NCBI GenBank assembly: GCA_019914945.1 | Contig: CM034099.1 | Coordinates: 13,343,001-13,407,000, forward strand | From: Typha latifolia | Taxonomy: Eukaryota; Streptophyta; Magnoliopsida; Poales; Typhaceae | Direction: 5' to 3' | Length of the DNA stretch: 64,000 nt | Part shown: positions 33,136 to 46,222 of the stretch, piece after piece | Layout: every line of letters begins with the position of its first letter | Numbering within the stretch: the stretch's first letter is position 1 | The notes under the pieces: model-generated | The model's input: the letters and a program-made list of their open reading frames with translations, nothing else | Databases searched by the model: none | What the model was told of the DNA's origin: nothing | Program-made: the position numbers and the translations under genes

Positions 33136-33447
33136 TGATGCGGACATCACTGATAGAACGCGATGGCGTGTGTACCAGCGCAGGAGGCGCCGATAGTTGA
33201 TGATCCCTCCTATAGGGATTTGGTTCTGATTTTTATTTATTTAGGGTGTCTTTTGTTTATTTCCTATGTAGGGTGTTTTTTGCTTAATTCCATTGTAGGT
33301 CTATATATAGACCCGTTATATTTCTTTTGGCACTTAATGAAAGTTTATGTGATTTGTTCTCTCGAGGATTTTGGTATGAAACCTTTTCTTAGGGTGGAGG
33401 TGTGAAAACCCATTCCTTCCCTTCTTCTTTCTCTACGTTTTGCATCA
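33136..33447 (+). repeat. Chromovirus 5' LTR
   Basis: 312 bp, TGATGCGG to TTGCATCA. A TATA stretch (TATATATAG, 33302) lies about 165 bp in. The frame for the C-terminal tail of the polyprotein (ACCAGCGCAGGAGGCGCCGA region) is also present in this copy. Confidence 0.92.
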
Positions 33448-33451
33448 TTTT

Positions 33452-33463
33452 TGGTATCAGAGC
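33452..33463 (+). other. Chromovirus primer-binding site
   Basis: TGGTATCAGAGC lies four bases after the 5' LTR end and is complementary to initiator tRNA-Met. Confidence 0.85.
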
Positions 33464-35431
33464 GAAGGATCCTAGTTTATGTACGCCCCTCCTCCCGGGT
33501 TCTACGCCGCTCCACATTTGTTCTTCGCACGACCAATCGCTCCACGAACACCGGAACGTCAAGAAATCCGGCGTACAACGAGCAAAGAAATTACCGTCGA
33601 CGAGAAACAACAAAAATCTGCTGTCATAGAGGAATCGCTACCGTGTAAGATTCCAAATCCTTAAAAAATTTGATTGTTGTTGCATTATCTAGTTTCCATC
33701 GTTATTTTTATTTGTTTAGAAAAAAAAAAGAAAAAAAAAAGAAAACAGCACGTATCTTTTGCTGTGAAAAAAAAAAAAAAAAAAAAAACAGCACGTCTAT
33801 TTTGCTGTGAAAAAAAAAAAATCAGTGTTTCAAATTTTCGAAAATTTCATTTTTGCTTTTAATTTTATTAAATCCCAACCAATTCCTTCTTCCCCTAAAC
33901 CTCCTACCAAATTTCCTATTTATTCTCTAACATCCCAACAAATCCTATCTATCCTAATTTTCATCCCTCCAATATTTCCAATTTTCAAATTCCCTCCCTA
34001 ACTTAAAACCAACCCAACCCCATTAAACCCATCAGACCTAAACCCAAAACCCATTAGCCCAAAACCCAAACTTTATTAGACTAAACCCACAACCCCTTAA
34101 TCATTTCCTCCCAACCCGTTACTCGACTTCATCCCTCACACCAAAATCCTAACCCGACGCCTTCGCTGCTGCCCCAACGCCGCCCCCGGCTCTGCCTCGC
34201 CCCGACGACGCCGCCCCGGTTCTGCCCCGCCCTGACGACGCCACCTAACGCCGTCACTCCAACCGACGACGCCGCCTCGGCTCTGCCTCGCCCGACGATG
34301 CCGCCCCGGCTCAGCCTCGCCCGACGACGCCGCCCCGGTTCTGCCCCGCCCCGACGACGCCACCCGACGCCGTCGCTCCTTCCGACGACACCGCCCCAGT
34401 CTGCCCCGCCCCGACAACGCCACCCGACGCCGTCGCTCCATCCGACGACGTCGCCCCGGCGCTGCCTCAACGCCACCCTGATTTAGCGCAGCTCCGACGA
34501 CGCCACCCGACGCCGTCGCTCCACCCGACGACGCCGCCCGACTCTCCTCGCCCGACGACGCCGTCACTCCACCCGACACGCCGCCCGGCTCGCCCCGCCC
34601 GACGCGCCGCCGCCCGGCTCTGCCCGCCCGACGCACGCCGCCCCGGCTCTGCCCCGCCCCGACGACGCCACCTGACGTCTGCAGCCACCTGACGACGCCT
34701 TTCCTTTGACGTCTGCAGCCATCATTGACGACGCCGACGCCGACGCCGACGCTGACGCCCGCGCCGTGATCTCCCGTGCCTCGTTCCCTGCCGTAGTCAA
34801 CGGCGACCACCACTGTCTCGGACTTTGCCGCCGACGTCGCCAATATGGTGAAGACAAATTAGTTAATTTCAATTCTTTTTCAGATGGTCAGGTACGTGAT
34901 CTTTCAATGTATTAAATATTTTTGGGTCATTCTTTTCTAGTATCATCTCTAAACTGTTATCAATTCCTGTTGTCCACATATAGTGAGGGAGAGACTACAT
35001 AGAAACCTTATCTGCTTTAGTCCTGATATTAAGAGATAAACTGTGCCAAATAGAATATTAACATTATCTTAATTTTTGGAAAGAAATTTAAAGGGTTTGG
35101 CATTTATTAATGACTTTTGTTTAAAAATCATTCAGTCTTGACAATAGTCTTTGAACCTCTTGAACAGAAAATCTAAATTCAATTAAGTATTCATTTTTAA
35201 ATTTTTCCTGATTGCATAAGCATCATCTCATATCATTTAGATTAAAACATTTGTATTTGGATTAACTATAGGAGACGTCTGCATTCCATTAGGTTAGAAC
35301 ATTATTTAATTTTATTTAAATTAGCAAGCATAAAATTAAAAGATTAAAAAAAAAAAAGGGGGATATATATATATAAATAAAAAAAATAATAATATAAAGC
35401 AATACACAACTCATTCATTGCATATTAGTGT
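33464..35431 (+). other. Long chromovirus leader with small ORF, poly-A duplicates and GC-rich minisatellite
   Basis: An ATG at 33479 opens a 61-codon frame (MYAPPPGFYAAPHLFF...) ending at 33664. It may be an upstream ORF or captured exon, and GTGTAAG within it could be a splice donor. Two copies of an ACAGCACGT..TTTTGCTGTG block separated by A-runs lie at 33750-33812. From about 34140 to 34765 the sequence becomes extremely GC-rich. The rest, 34900-35430, is AT-rich and unremarkable. Confidence 0.5.
34140..34765 (+). repeat. GC-rich minisatellite in chromovirus leader
   Basis: Tandem units of about 29-31 bp of two types alternate. One resembles CGACGACGCCGCCCCGGCTC and the other CGACGACGCCACCCGACGCC. 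A (GACGCC)n tract follows at 34727-34760. Base composition is unlike anything nearby. ORFs on both strands here are repetitive Arg/Gly/Ala/Pro strings and are not called as genes. Confidence 0.75.
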
Positions 35432-38353
35432 ATGCCAACTCGTAGAGGTAAGGCTTACCTTCTTAGTGATTCTAGTGAGTCCAGCAGTAGCAGTATGGAT
35501 CCCGAACTTAGTAAGAAGTTCGACGACATTATGGGACAACTAGGTACCTTAGCTCAACAAGTCAGGGATACTCAAGATACTTTGCTTGGGTATCAACCGG
35601 TGACCGATGAACGACTGTATAGGGTAGAAAGACCCCGTGAGCACACCGCTCCTCAAAATAATCACCGCCCTGACATTGAACGTGGCGAATCTCCCACTCC
35701 TTTACCTCGTCAACATTTTCAAGGGAATGAGCGAGATCCTGATGAACGGTACCTTCGAAGCATTAAAATTGATGCCCCGATGTTTGATGGTCGTCTAGAT
35801 CCGCAACACTTCTTGGACTGGATCAAAGACATGGATCGTTACTTTAAATGGTATGATATGTCGGAAATCCGTAAAGTCAGGTTTGCTGCCATGAAATTGA
35901 CTGGGAACGCAAATCAATAGTGGACCAACGTTGAGACTCTTCGTGAGATTAGGGGTGAGCTTCCAATTGAAATTTGGGTTGACATGAAAAATGAACTAAA
36001 ACATAAATACCTCCCACCTTCCTATTACCCTAAGCTTCTAGACAGATGGAACCGACTTACCCAAGGGAGTAAGTCCGCTAAGGATTACGTTGCAGCCTTT
36101 GATGAATTGCTTGTTCGGTGTAGCGTGATCGAATCAGAAACCCCTATGCAAATCTTGTCCAGATTTAGGGCTGGCCTACGTGAAGAATTGAGAAGTGAAC
36201 TTTTTGCTCGTAATGTTGATATTTTGGAAAGGGCCTACAACTTAGTTCAAGACTTAGAGGAGTCTAGACCTAACCACATCCCAAAAAATTATGAAACAAG
36301 ACCTCAAATTCATAAATCCTCCACAGGTCCTCATCAAGCCAAATCTACTAGCCAATCTTTTACTCGATCTACCCCTAGCCCTTCACAATCCAAGGTGGAA
36401 TACAAAGGTAAAAATATTGAGAAAGACTTTTCTAAGATTAATCCTCGGATCAAATGCTATAAGTGTCAAGGCTATGGACATGTTGCTGCAAATTGTGCGA
36501 GCCCGTATAAAATAAGTTTAATTGAGGAACCCTTCGAAGAAGACTTCGAGCAAGAATTTGACGGATATGTTCACCATGTAGACGGTGAAGAAGGAGATTT
36601 TGAAGATGAAGAGGAAGAAAATACCCTAGGATGCCTGAGGCACATAGACTCCACAAGGTTACATGTTGTTAGATATGCCCTCTCTCAACCTAAAGTCAAT
36701 GATGATTGGAGGCGCAACTCCATTTTCCACACATTCACGAAAATTGGAGGTAAAAATTGTAAAGTAATTGTGGATAGTGGCAGCTGTATAAATGCCGTGT
36801 CCTCCACCATTATTTCAAAACTAAATCTGAGAGCGATTTCCCATCCTAATCCTTACAAGGTTTCGTGGATTAATTCAACCACGCTGGAAATAAAAGAGCA
36901 CTGTTTGGTTCCAATTGAATTCACGACTTATAATGATAAAATCTGGTGCGATGTATTGACCATGGATGTGAGTCAAATTATCCTTGGAAGGCCTTGGCTA
37001 TTTGATAATGATGTGCATATTTATGGTCATTCAAATATCTGCATGTTTGAACATGAAGGTAAGAAAATCAAGATTCTTCCATCGCAGCCTAGAGGTGGTA
37101 AGATGGAAAAGAAGTCTGATCCCATCCACTCCGACAATAAAGTCAGCTTGATTAGTGCGAGAGGCATTGAACGTGAGATGAGTAAAGGAACTCCTATTCT
37201 GATTCTTGCGGCTCGAGAACTTCTGAATGAGCCTAGTGAATCGATTCCTTTTGAAGCCACTGCTATGATTGAGAAATTCTCGGATGTCTTTCTAGAGGAT
37301 CTCCCGGATGAATTGCCACCAATGAGAGATATTCAACATGCTATCGATTTCGTCCCGGGTGCATCTCTTCCTAACTTGCCTCATTATAGACTTAACCCAA
37401 CTGAACACGCTGAACTAAAACGACAAGGTGATGGGCAAACTGAAGTAGTCAATAGGAGCTTAGGTAACCTATTGAGAACTCTTGTCGGCGAGAATCTAAG
37501 AGACTGGGATCAAAAACTGCCAACTGCTGAATTTGCATACAATAATTCTGTTAATAGATCCATAGGTCTGAGTCCAACTGAGGTAGTATATGGTTATAAA
37601 CCTAGACAACCTATAGATCTCATTCCTATGTCCCATTATCATAGGTTGTCTGAGTCTGCATCTGCATTTGCATCACATATTCATGACTTGCATAAAGAAA
37701 TCAGTAACAGAATTGCTCAAAGTAATACTAATTATAAAATTCGAGCTGATCTAAGAAGGAGATTCAAAGAATTTAATGTTGGAGACCTTGTGATGGTCCG
37801 GATACGTCCGGAACAGTTTCCACCCGGAACTGTCAAAAAGTTGCATGCACAAAGTGCTGGACCTTTTAAAATTCTCAAGAAAATTAATGATAATGCTTAT
37901 GTTCTAGATCTCCCTAGTGATTATGGCATCAGTTCTACTTTTAATATTGAGGATCTAGTAGCTTATAAAGGTCCAGATTTTACTCCAGATAACCCACTAG
38001 ATACTGAGCCTACCTATGAGCCTGTTTATGAGAGACCCTCTTTACCTCCACTTCCCAATATTCCACCTAACACAGCAGACGAAATTGATAAAATTTTAGA
38101 TGATGAAATTATTTCAACTAGAGAAGGTGGATCCCAACGGTATCTAGTACGTTGGAAAGGACGACCTACATCTGATGACACGTGGCTTGATCGTCACGAT
38201 TTGGAGGTGCATCACCCTGATACCTTAGAGCAGTATGAGAGCAGCAGAGCAGCACACTCGACGGAGTCGACTTCTCTCCCACCCGGGGAGAATGATGCGG
38301 ACATCACTGATAGAACGCGATGGCGTGTGTACCAGCGCAGAAGGCGCCGATAG
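35432..38353 (+). pseudogene. Chromovirus fused gag-protease-integrase tail-chromodomain polyprotein (one nonsense codon)
   Basis: A single 973-codon frame is broken only by TAG at 35918-35920 (codon 163). Context QW suggests TGG changed to TAG. Gag core: DAPMFDGRLDPQHFLDWIKD, then KYLPPSYYPKLLDRW. A CCHC knuckle (CYKCQGYGHVAANC) lies at residues about 342-355 and a protease VDSGS near 447. RT begins (YRLNPTEHAELKRQ) and stops at about residue 664. It joins directly to integrase DGQTEVVNRSLGNLL (C-terminal of the core), the GPFKILKKINDNAYVLDL domain (near 805), and a chromodomain (LVRWKGRPTSDDTWLDRHDL, near 905-925). The last 20 codons, ending in an Arg-rich tail, lie inside the 3' LTR. The start ATG at 35432 follows a leader without other long frames. 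Confidence 0.88.
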
Positions 38354-38604
38354 TTGATGATCCCTCCTATAGGGATTTGGTTCTGATTTTTATTTATTTA
38401 GGGTGTCTTTTGTTTATTTTCTATGTAGGGTGTTTTTTGCTTAATTCCATTGTAGGTCTATATATAGACCCGTTATATTTCTTTTGGCACTTAATGAAAG
38501 TTTATGTGATTTGTTCTCTCGAGGATTTTGGTATGAAACCTTTTCTTAGGGTGGAGGTGTGAAACCCCATTCCTTCCCTTCTTCTTTCTCTACGTTTTGC
38601 ATCA
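38293..38604 (+). repeat. Chromovirus 3' LTR
   Basis: 312 bp. It differs from the 5' LTR by G/A, C/T and A/C at three sites. It is followed by the duplication GATTG. The polyprotein stop codon (TAG, 38351-38353) lies 61 bp inside it. Confidence 0.92.
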
Positions 38605-38609
38605 GATTG

Positions 38610-39688
38610 TCTTTTTTCCTTGAATCTTTTCAAGTCAAAGTTTCATCAAGTTTTTCGAAACAATATTTGTTTCCTTTTTCTTTTCTTTTCATTTTTATCC
38701 CTTTTTTCACTTTGTAAAACTACAATAAGTCAAGTTTTACTTGAATGCACGGCTTTCACTTCTATTTTTTGAGGTAGCCCTTTCCAATGTAATTAATACT
38801 TTCTCTCTGACATACAATTGTACAAAGTCTATAGGTCAATTTAATTTGATCAAAATATGACATATACAATCTACTAGACAGAGGATACTAGAGTGAGTAT
38901 TAGGCTTATTCTGCATGCAGTTTCAGAAATGTGCTTTCAATACTATATGAGTTTGAGATATGAAAGAGGTGAACCTATATCCAAAAGACTAATATATAAC
39001 ATATTTTGAGACAAGTATAATGATCAAAGAGGTGAACATGTAATAGGACTCAAAAAGTAACCTTTCATCTCAAATCTGTCCATAAGGTATGTATTTTTGG
39101 CAGTTTCAAAATTTCAGATTTTTTATTATTATTTGTTTGAAAACAAAAACTAAGAAAACACTCCAAAAATTAAGAAAACCAAGAAGGAGATCATCAGATC
39201 TAAAAAATTGCACAAATTCATCATGACAAAGTTGTATTGATAAAAAATCGTCGAATAAACAAAATAACGCGATCAAATCCAATTGAAGAAAATCCACAAT
39301 ATCCAATAAATAAAATCGAGTTTAGTTGTTTCCATATTTGCTCATAAATTTTTTCAAAGACAGATGTCTAATTTTTCAGAAATTCAGTAATTCCATTTTT
39401 CAGATTTTCCAATTTCCAACAAATTCAGATTTAAAAATAGATTCCAGCATGGTCAAAGCAGATTTTTAGAAATTAACAATTTCAGACTACAGAAATGCAA
39501 AAAATTCAATTTCAGTAAAACAAATTTCAGAAATAAAAAATTTAGCAAATTCAAAAAATTTACCAAATAACAATTTCAGAAAAAGAGATTTCAGATTTTT
39601 CAGAAATCCCAGTTTCTTAAGTATTGCAGCAAAATAAGAAATAGTTTTAGGAATTATGCAATGATTTTTGTAATGAGGAATTCCATAT
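38610..39688. other. AT-rich sequence without recognised gene
   Basis: Continuation of 32308-33130 across the chromovirus insertion. It has many 'caatttcagaaat'-like phrases (39350-39610). No ORF or terminal structure was found. Confidence 0.35.
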
Positions 39689-42600
39689 TGTAATGCCCTC
39701 GCTTGTTAGCCATGTGCTCGCTAACGCACCTAAAAGGCAGACGTGGCCCACGTGACAGGTGGGACATGACCGCCACATGAATATAAACTCAAGATAATAT
39801 ATTTTAGAGATAAATCATACTATAATCTAAATGGACCTTTTAGCATACAAATATCTAAATTGAAATAACAATACTAAACAACCATAAACTCTGAAAGGAC
39901 TCACATATGTCACAATAAACCATTAAGTTTACAACTGATATAAGTATAAAAATACAAACCAACATATACAATATAACTTGTTATATAATTTATTATCTAA
40001 TATAGTGAGATGTACATATATAAACATCATTATAACTCTCTATAAATTATCACCTATATCATCTAACTTCTAGCTCACCTTATCTTAGCTTTATCTATTT
40101 CTTCGTAATATCTCAATTTGCTATCATGTACCACAAATTTGAGGGTTAGGAAAAAAATAAAGAGAGTCATGAACTAAAGGCTTACTGAATATATCTTAAC
40201 TTGAATTAATGATGTCAAACAAAAAATAAATCATGTATTAGATAATATAAATCCGAAAAGAATATATGCTATAAATGAATATGTAAATACATCATCAAAT
40301 ATATATAGTAATACAATCATGTTATAAATTTATCAAATATATCAACATATGATGCATATCAACAATGAACATGCAACGACAATTCCAAATGCAACATCAT
40401 TTGATGGATGATACCTTCTTGATAATCATGTATATCAATGGATAAAAAAAATTAATGCATTTCTCAATATATCAATCATTAGGGTCAACTCTAAATGATA
40501 TTGTTATACTAGACCACTGTGCCACACCTAGTACCTAGTCTTATCATTGATACGATCTGGGTCTAACCAAATTAAATTATGAGGACATTGGACTCGATAG
40601 ATCGAGTCTATTTATCTTTTAATTGATTCATATTTATCTCTTATGTAAGCCCTTGACAAGTCTAGTTAAGTCATGTAAGCCACTAAGGCAAGTTCAATTT
40701 AAGTTATGTAAGCTTTGAAGACAAGTTCAATTAAATTTTTAAGCCTCTAAGAAAAGTCCTAATTCTAGTCGTATAAGTCTTTGGGGCTAAGTCTGATGCG
40801 AACTAGGTCAAATCAGATCACATCAAGGGGAGATCGGACTTAATCGATTGAGTCTATTTATTTTATCTGCTTATTTGCTTTAATTAGAGTCTTATTAGGT
40901 TAGAATTTATTAGTTAACTAATTCAACTATGCGTAGTTTTGGGAAAATATTCAAAGGATATTTCACAGATGACCAAATATTACAAAACTGCTTGGAGAAG
41001 ATCAAAGACGTCCTAATCTACAACTTCTATATTCAAGGTTTCTCTAGATTCGGACTCTATATATGGTAGAACAAAGAATCAATCCGAGAAGAATAAGGAA
41101 GGCTAATTTAGCTAAGTCATGTTTATCTCTAGGTCATATTTATCTATAATGCCTTCCCACCCACGTGGCACGTGCGGAGCCCGTCACGCCCAAATACACT
41201 CATGTGCTCATATAATCATGACATCATCAAATAAAACTTGCTAACATATCCATGCTCACATAATCTATTACTAAATAAATCATACTATCAATCAGATAAA
41301 TCTGTTAACATATAAATGTCCAAGTCCACAATAATATATACTAGACCACTACATAATCTAGCATGGCCCACACAGACCATAACAAACCATCAAGATATAA
41401 GTTATAACTACTAACACATGGGTATAATATAATCCGACTTGTATTATACAAACCATCATCTGGTACAATCAAGTACAAATATAACAAACAACGATACAAC
41501 TCAATTTCTATACAAATTATCATCTACACCATCTTGCACCTATAGCTCACCACATCATTCTAGAAATATCTTCTCAAGATACCTCAAGTCGCTATTACGT
41601 ACCACATATCTGAGAGGGCTAGAAAAGAAATAAAGAGAGTCATGAGCAAAATGCTCATTAAATAGAGCTTACCCCGAATCAATGATGCCAAACAAAGAGT
41701 AAATCATGTACTAGATAATATGAATCAAAAAGAGTATCATGTCATGAATGAGTATATGAATGGGTCATCGATAATACATAAATGAAAGGTAGATTTCATG
41801 TCATATCTAATAAAAGTATATAATTCTCGACAATAAATAAACAAATCTATATATCATACTATCATCATAACTCTCTCTCAAATATGATACATATGATGCA
41901 TACTAGCTGTGACCATGTTATGATACTAAATGCACTCATATATGATGCATAATGACCACTTAAAAATTAGGTATATCAAATGATAATAAAATCATATGCA
42001 TTTATCAACATTTCAAACATCAATGTTACCTTTGAAAATCGTCGTTATACTAGACCACTATGCACAATCAACATCTGGTACCCAGTCTCATAATTCAACT
42101 TAATCCAGCTCGAAGGCTCAGAGCATACCATGCCAACCATTAAGGGTACCTCAATCATATAATTATACCCTGCCAACTGTTAAGAGTATCATCATCATCT
42201 AGACTTGCCACATATGCCCTAGCGAATGGCATGTGTCCGAATGTCTACTGTGCACACAAACTATTGACCTCGAACGTAAGGCCAATAGGATTGCGACTAT
42301 GTCGAGCGATCAATCGTCTCTAGGCACGGCCTAACTCTCGCGCCCACTCGGGTATTCTCATGCTTTCTACCAACTATTCTATCAATCAGATTTCATGCTT
42401 TCCTTATAAATGACAAATCCTATGCATTTTATTCAGTACTATAACAAATCATGCATATTAGGAATTTAGGTGGAAGAGGAGTCAAAAAATATATAATGCG
42501 ATGTAACCTCGAATCATACATCTAACACATGCATACTCATGCTAGTCTATAACATGCATACTTATGCTAAATATCATCTTGACATAAAGTCATAACAGTA

Positions 42601-42816
42601 TAGTCATTTTCAATCATCACTATATATAACCAACATACTCATATCCCAGATCAATCTAATCATATGCATGATAAAATATGCTCAGCTGAAATCATCTCTA
42701 GATAAGATTATATAATCATGCTGGAGGCCAAAACATGCATATACATAATTATATAATATATTCTAATTTAAGAAAAACATCTAGGGGATAAGACTATTCA
42801 CATCTCCTATATCTCT

Positions 42817-44774
42817 TGTTAGAATAAAAAAAATAAAAATAAATAATAAGGGTTGAGAGAGGAGGGTGCACGTGCTCTACACATGCAGCCCCTCCCCTCT
42901 CCCTCTCCGGCACATGACGAGGCATAGGGTGAAATCGTGCCTATTCCAGATCGGATTAGATCATGATTTTCCCTTAATCTATAAATTAAAAACCTTAATC
43001 CCCTCTCTCTCTCTCTGCCTTAACCATCTCAACCCCCTTCTCTCTCTTCTTCTTCCCCTCCTTCGTTTTCTTTATTTGTTCTCACTATCGGAGTTGTCGC
43101 TATGGAATCAGATTGCTAGAGCGCCGTCGGAGCAATCAAAGACCACCATATGACTCGTTGGTAAGCCCTCTCCTACCTATAAATTTTAATTAAAGTTTAA
43201 TAAGGTAAATCAAAAATACCTAATTTGGGATTTCGACTTCACCAGCAAATCAGGCCGGTCAGCGGCTTCGGGTTGCAACCGCATCATCACCGGAAGTTTC
43301 CTGCTCCAAGCCCGGTGTCGGTGATGTCTTCTTGGGAGCCCTCGTGGCTCCAAATGACGTTGGCCTCAGTGTCGGTCATCGGTGGTTAGTTCTCCTCCAC
43401 CTTGTGAGGATGACGAAGTAGAGAGAGAGTGAGCCGAGAGGTTGAGGGTGGTCGTGAACCGCTGCTGACGGGGTCGCCGGCGGTCACTCCCTCCCTCAAC
43501 CCTTCTCTTCCTCGCGTCGATCATGGGAAGAGAAAGGGTTTGGGTGGGGCTCGGGTTTAACCCGAGCCAACCCTTTTCTTTTAAGTTTCAGGTTCAAGTT
43601 CGGGTTGGATTTCGGATCCAAAGACCCGACCCGAACCACTTATTTGGGTGGGCTTGCGGGTTGCCCGAGCCCAATCCACTTAATTTTGGCTGGGCCTTGG
43701 CCCAACTCGATTAGTTTGTTTTTGGCTAGGCTTTGGCCCATCCCGATTAGTTCTTTTTTTAAATTGGGCCGGGTCAGCAGTAGCCCAGCCCAGCCCAATC
43801 CAATAGGTAAATTAAACCCATTTTAGTTCTTTTTAGTTTTTAAATTTTAAAAATATTGATATTATTCAAATTAAAAATTTTATTATTATTTATTATTTAA
43901 GGTGGTGATTTTTAGTACCTGAGCTAGAGATTTGAGATTTCGGTTATCTTGCCTAGACTCAGGTGAGTGGATTCACTCATATATTTATTTTATTATATTT
44001 CGTACCTATTAGACCATGTAAATTTTCTGTGTGTAAATTATTTATTTCACCCTTACATGCAAAAAATTTAATTGTTACAATTTCTGTGTGCAAATCTATT
44101 TATTTCATCCGTACGTGCAAAATTTAATTCTTATATTTTCTATGTTCATTTAATCATTATACTCGGTGCATTACCATACTTTGTGCAAATATTAAATTTA
44201 GTGAAAAGAAAAATGCGACTAGTATTGGTACAACTTAGAGAACAGTCCCGGTATAAATCACTTGTGATTTTTCGTGGTGACTCAAGTCTATCTAAAAGTC
44301 CAAGGGAAAGTCCTAAATCAGATCACTGCGGTGACTTTCTTAGGTGACTCTAGCGGGGTTAGGGAACAGTCTTAGGATGAATAAGAAATTTCCTAAGTGA
44401 CTCTAACTTTTCTCAACGGTTAGAGGAAAAGACAAAGTGTGTTGATCACATGGTGATACCATCTAATGACCCTAACCGGATCAACTATGAAGAAAAGTCC
44501 CGAGCGTCATCTCGAGGTGTGTTGTTCACCTATTTACTTTTCCGCTCTTTTGGATTTTATGCTTTAGATTAGAATATTTATTTATTTCATTAGAGACTCA
44601 AAAACAATAATATTATTTTATGTTTATTGCAATTAGTATGAAATTTAATAAAGCAGATATTCATTTTATTTATTTATTTGCCATCATACTCGTAGAAAGT
44701 ATTATTAAGGCCTCGTGTATCTAAAGCATATTGAGATGCACGGCCAGTCATGATTCCTATTTTGGGTCGTGACA
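42817..44774 (-). repeat. Solo LTR (TGTCACGACCC family) nested in the X LTR
   Basis: A 1958-bp block starts on the minus strand with TGTCACGACCC at 44774 and ends TCTAACA at 42817. The flanks are TCTCT and TCCCT, a 5-bp duplication with one change. The homologous X LTR near 60315 is uninterrupted at this point. Internally, 43540-43800 has repeated GGGTTGGG/GGGCCTTGGCCC words and a pyrimidine tract at 42890-43080. No protein domain was found; ORFs here are low-complexity. Confidence 0.65.
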
Positions 44775-45589
44775 TCCCTCACATCCATCAACCGAGAGTC
44801 AACTCATCGCTAGTAGGGTCTACGGGGTCTCAAATAAGGGGTTCGAGGTCTGAAAATATTTAAGTAATATTAATTAGTCGTTTATCCAATTAGAATTAGT
44901 TCAAATAGAATATAAATGTTTATTAGGTTTAGAATCACTTCTTTTATTTTGTCCATAACTAGATCCACATCATAGATACGATTAAAATACTATAATTATA
45001 CTATTATCATAAAATACTAGTTATAATATAAGGAGAAAGATTTGTTTCTTTTTATATAAAATATTCTAAATATATAATTATAAAATAAAGCTAAATAATT
45101 ATAAATAAGATATAAGTATAGACAAGATCTATTTTATAATAAATTTTATAATTCTTACTCATTAATCAGAAATTATATAGTCTTTACTTAATTATACAAA
45201 ATAATAAATAAATAAATAAATTAATTAATAAGACTAGTATCTTATTCTACACACAATAGCATATAATAAATAGCTAAAATTACTTAAAATGTATATATTA
45301 TGAATATTAGTATGTAAATCTAATAATTATAATTTATAAAACTATATATTAATCTAATATAAATAATTAAATAAATAAATAAAAGTATTACCTATATCTA
45401 TGTGTAATAGCTTATAACCTAATTAATCATTAACTATACAGATTATAATTAGTAATAATCATATTGAAGAATATATATCACTATTAAAATAATTAATATC
45501 TAAATAATCTATTTGCACTAATTAAGAAAAGAAATATCTAAATAAATAACATAAATAAAATATAAATAACAACACTGCTACAATGTTGG

Positions 45590-46060
45590 GCTTGGCCCAA
45601 CACTGTTGTAGAAAGACAATGAGAAGAAGGAGAAGAAGCTGAGGAAGAAGAAGAAGGAAGAAGAAATAAGAAAGAAGAATAAGAAGAAGAAGAGGAGAAG
45701 AGAAGAAGAAGAAGAAGGGAAGGAGGTGCGCTGGGCCAGCGGGGTGGGGCTTCGCCACTGTTGGCTAGCCAGTGGCCGACCTCTCACTAGCGGCTCAGCT
45801 CCGATGAGCTCGAGCCTAAGCGAGAGAAATAGAGAAAGAGATAGAGAGATAGATATAGAGAGAGACAAGAAGGAAGAGGAGGAAGGAGGAGGCTTACCAA
45901 CGGTAGCACGGCAACAGCGGCGGTGCGTCGGCGGTGGTAGTAGTGAGTGAGAGAGAGAGAGACTGAAAGAGAGAGAGAGAGAGAGAGAGAATAAAAGAGA
46001 GAGAGTGGAGAGAATAAAAAAATAGAGAGAGGTAGTGGGGAGGAGGAACGACGGCGGTCG
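45590..46060. repeat. Purine microsatellites in X solo LTR
   Basis: (GAA)n-like tracts at 45625-45725 and (GA)n tracts at 45830-46030. These are the reversed counterparts of the (TCT)n and (CT)n tracts at 59081-59465 in the other X LTR. Long ORFs over them encode Ser/Leu- or Arg/Glu-rich strings and are not genes. Confidence 0.8.
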
Positions 46061-46221
46061 TGACGGTGCCGGGGCCCACCACGCTAGCTGGCCCGGCCAA
46101 CCAACAATTGGGGGCACGTGGCACCCTCAGCCCGCCCACAACTTGCATGGCACAAGCTCGTGCCATGCAACACAATTTTTTTCTTTCTTTTTGTCTCTTT
46201 TTTTATTTAATTAAATTTATA

Positions 46222-46222
<1 letters not shown>

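Larger units (their letters stand above)
33136..38604 (+). mobile_element. Young non-autonomous chromovirus with complete LTRs
   Basis: Two 312-bp LTRs (33136-33447 and 38293-38604) differ at three positions by eye. A perfect 5-bp duplication GATTG flanks the element (33131-33135 and 38605-38609). A PBS (TGGTATCAGAGC, 33452), a nearly 2-kb leader, one long gag-protease-integrase-tail-chromodomain frame, and a purine tract (CCCGGGGAGAA) before the 3' LTR are present. RT, RNase H and most of the integrase are deleted in frame. With 3/312 differences and a rate of 1.3e-8 per site per year, the age would be roughly 0.4 million years, the youngest datable insertion here. Confidence 0.92.

Noticed and set aside
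33163..33405. 80-codon ORF in both chromovirus LTRs (also 38320-38562)
   Set aside because: It covers LTR promoter and leader in a frame different from the polyprotein tail; presence in both copies just reflects LTR identity.
34129..34872. Long Arg/Gly- or Pro-rich ORFs on both strands (up to 235 codons)
   Set aside because: Produced by the GC-rich minisatellite; low complexity on both strands at once.
45522..46175. ORFs of 78-179 codons rich in Ser/Leu/Phe on the minus strand
   Set aside because: They translate GA/GAA microsatellites of the X LTR; the same applies to 58995-59484.
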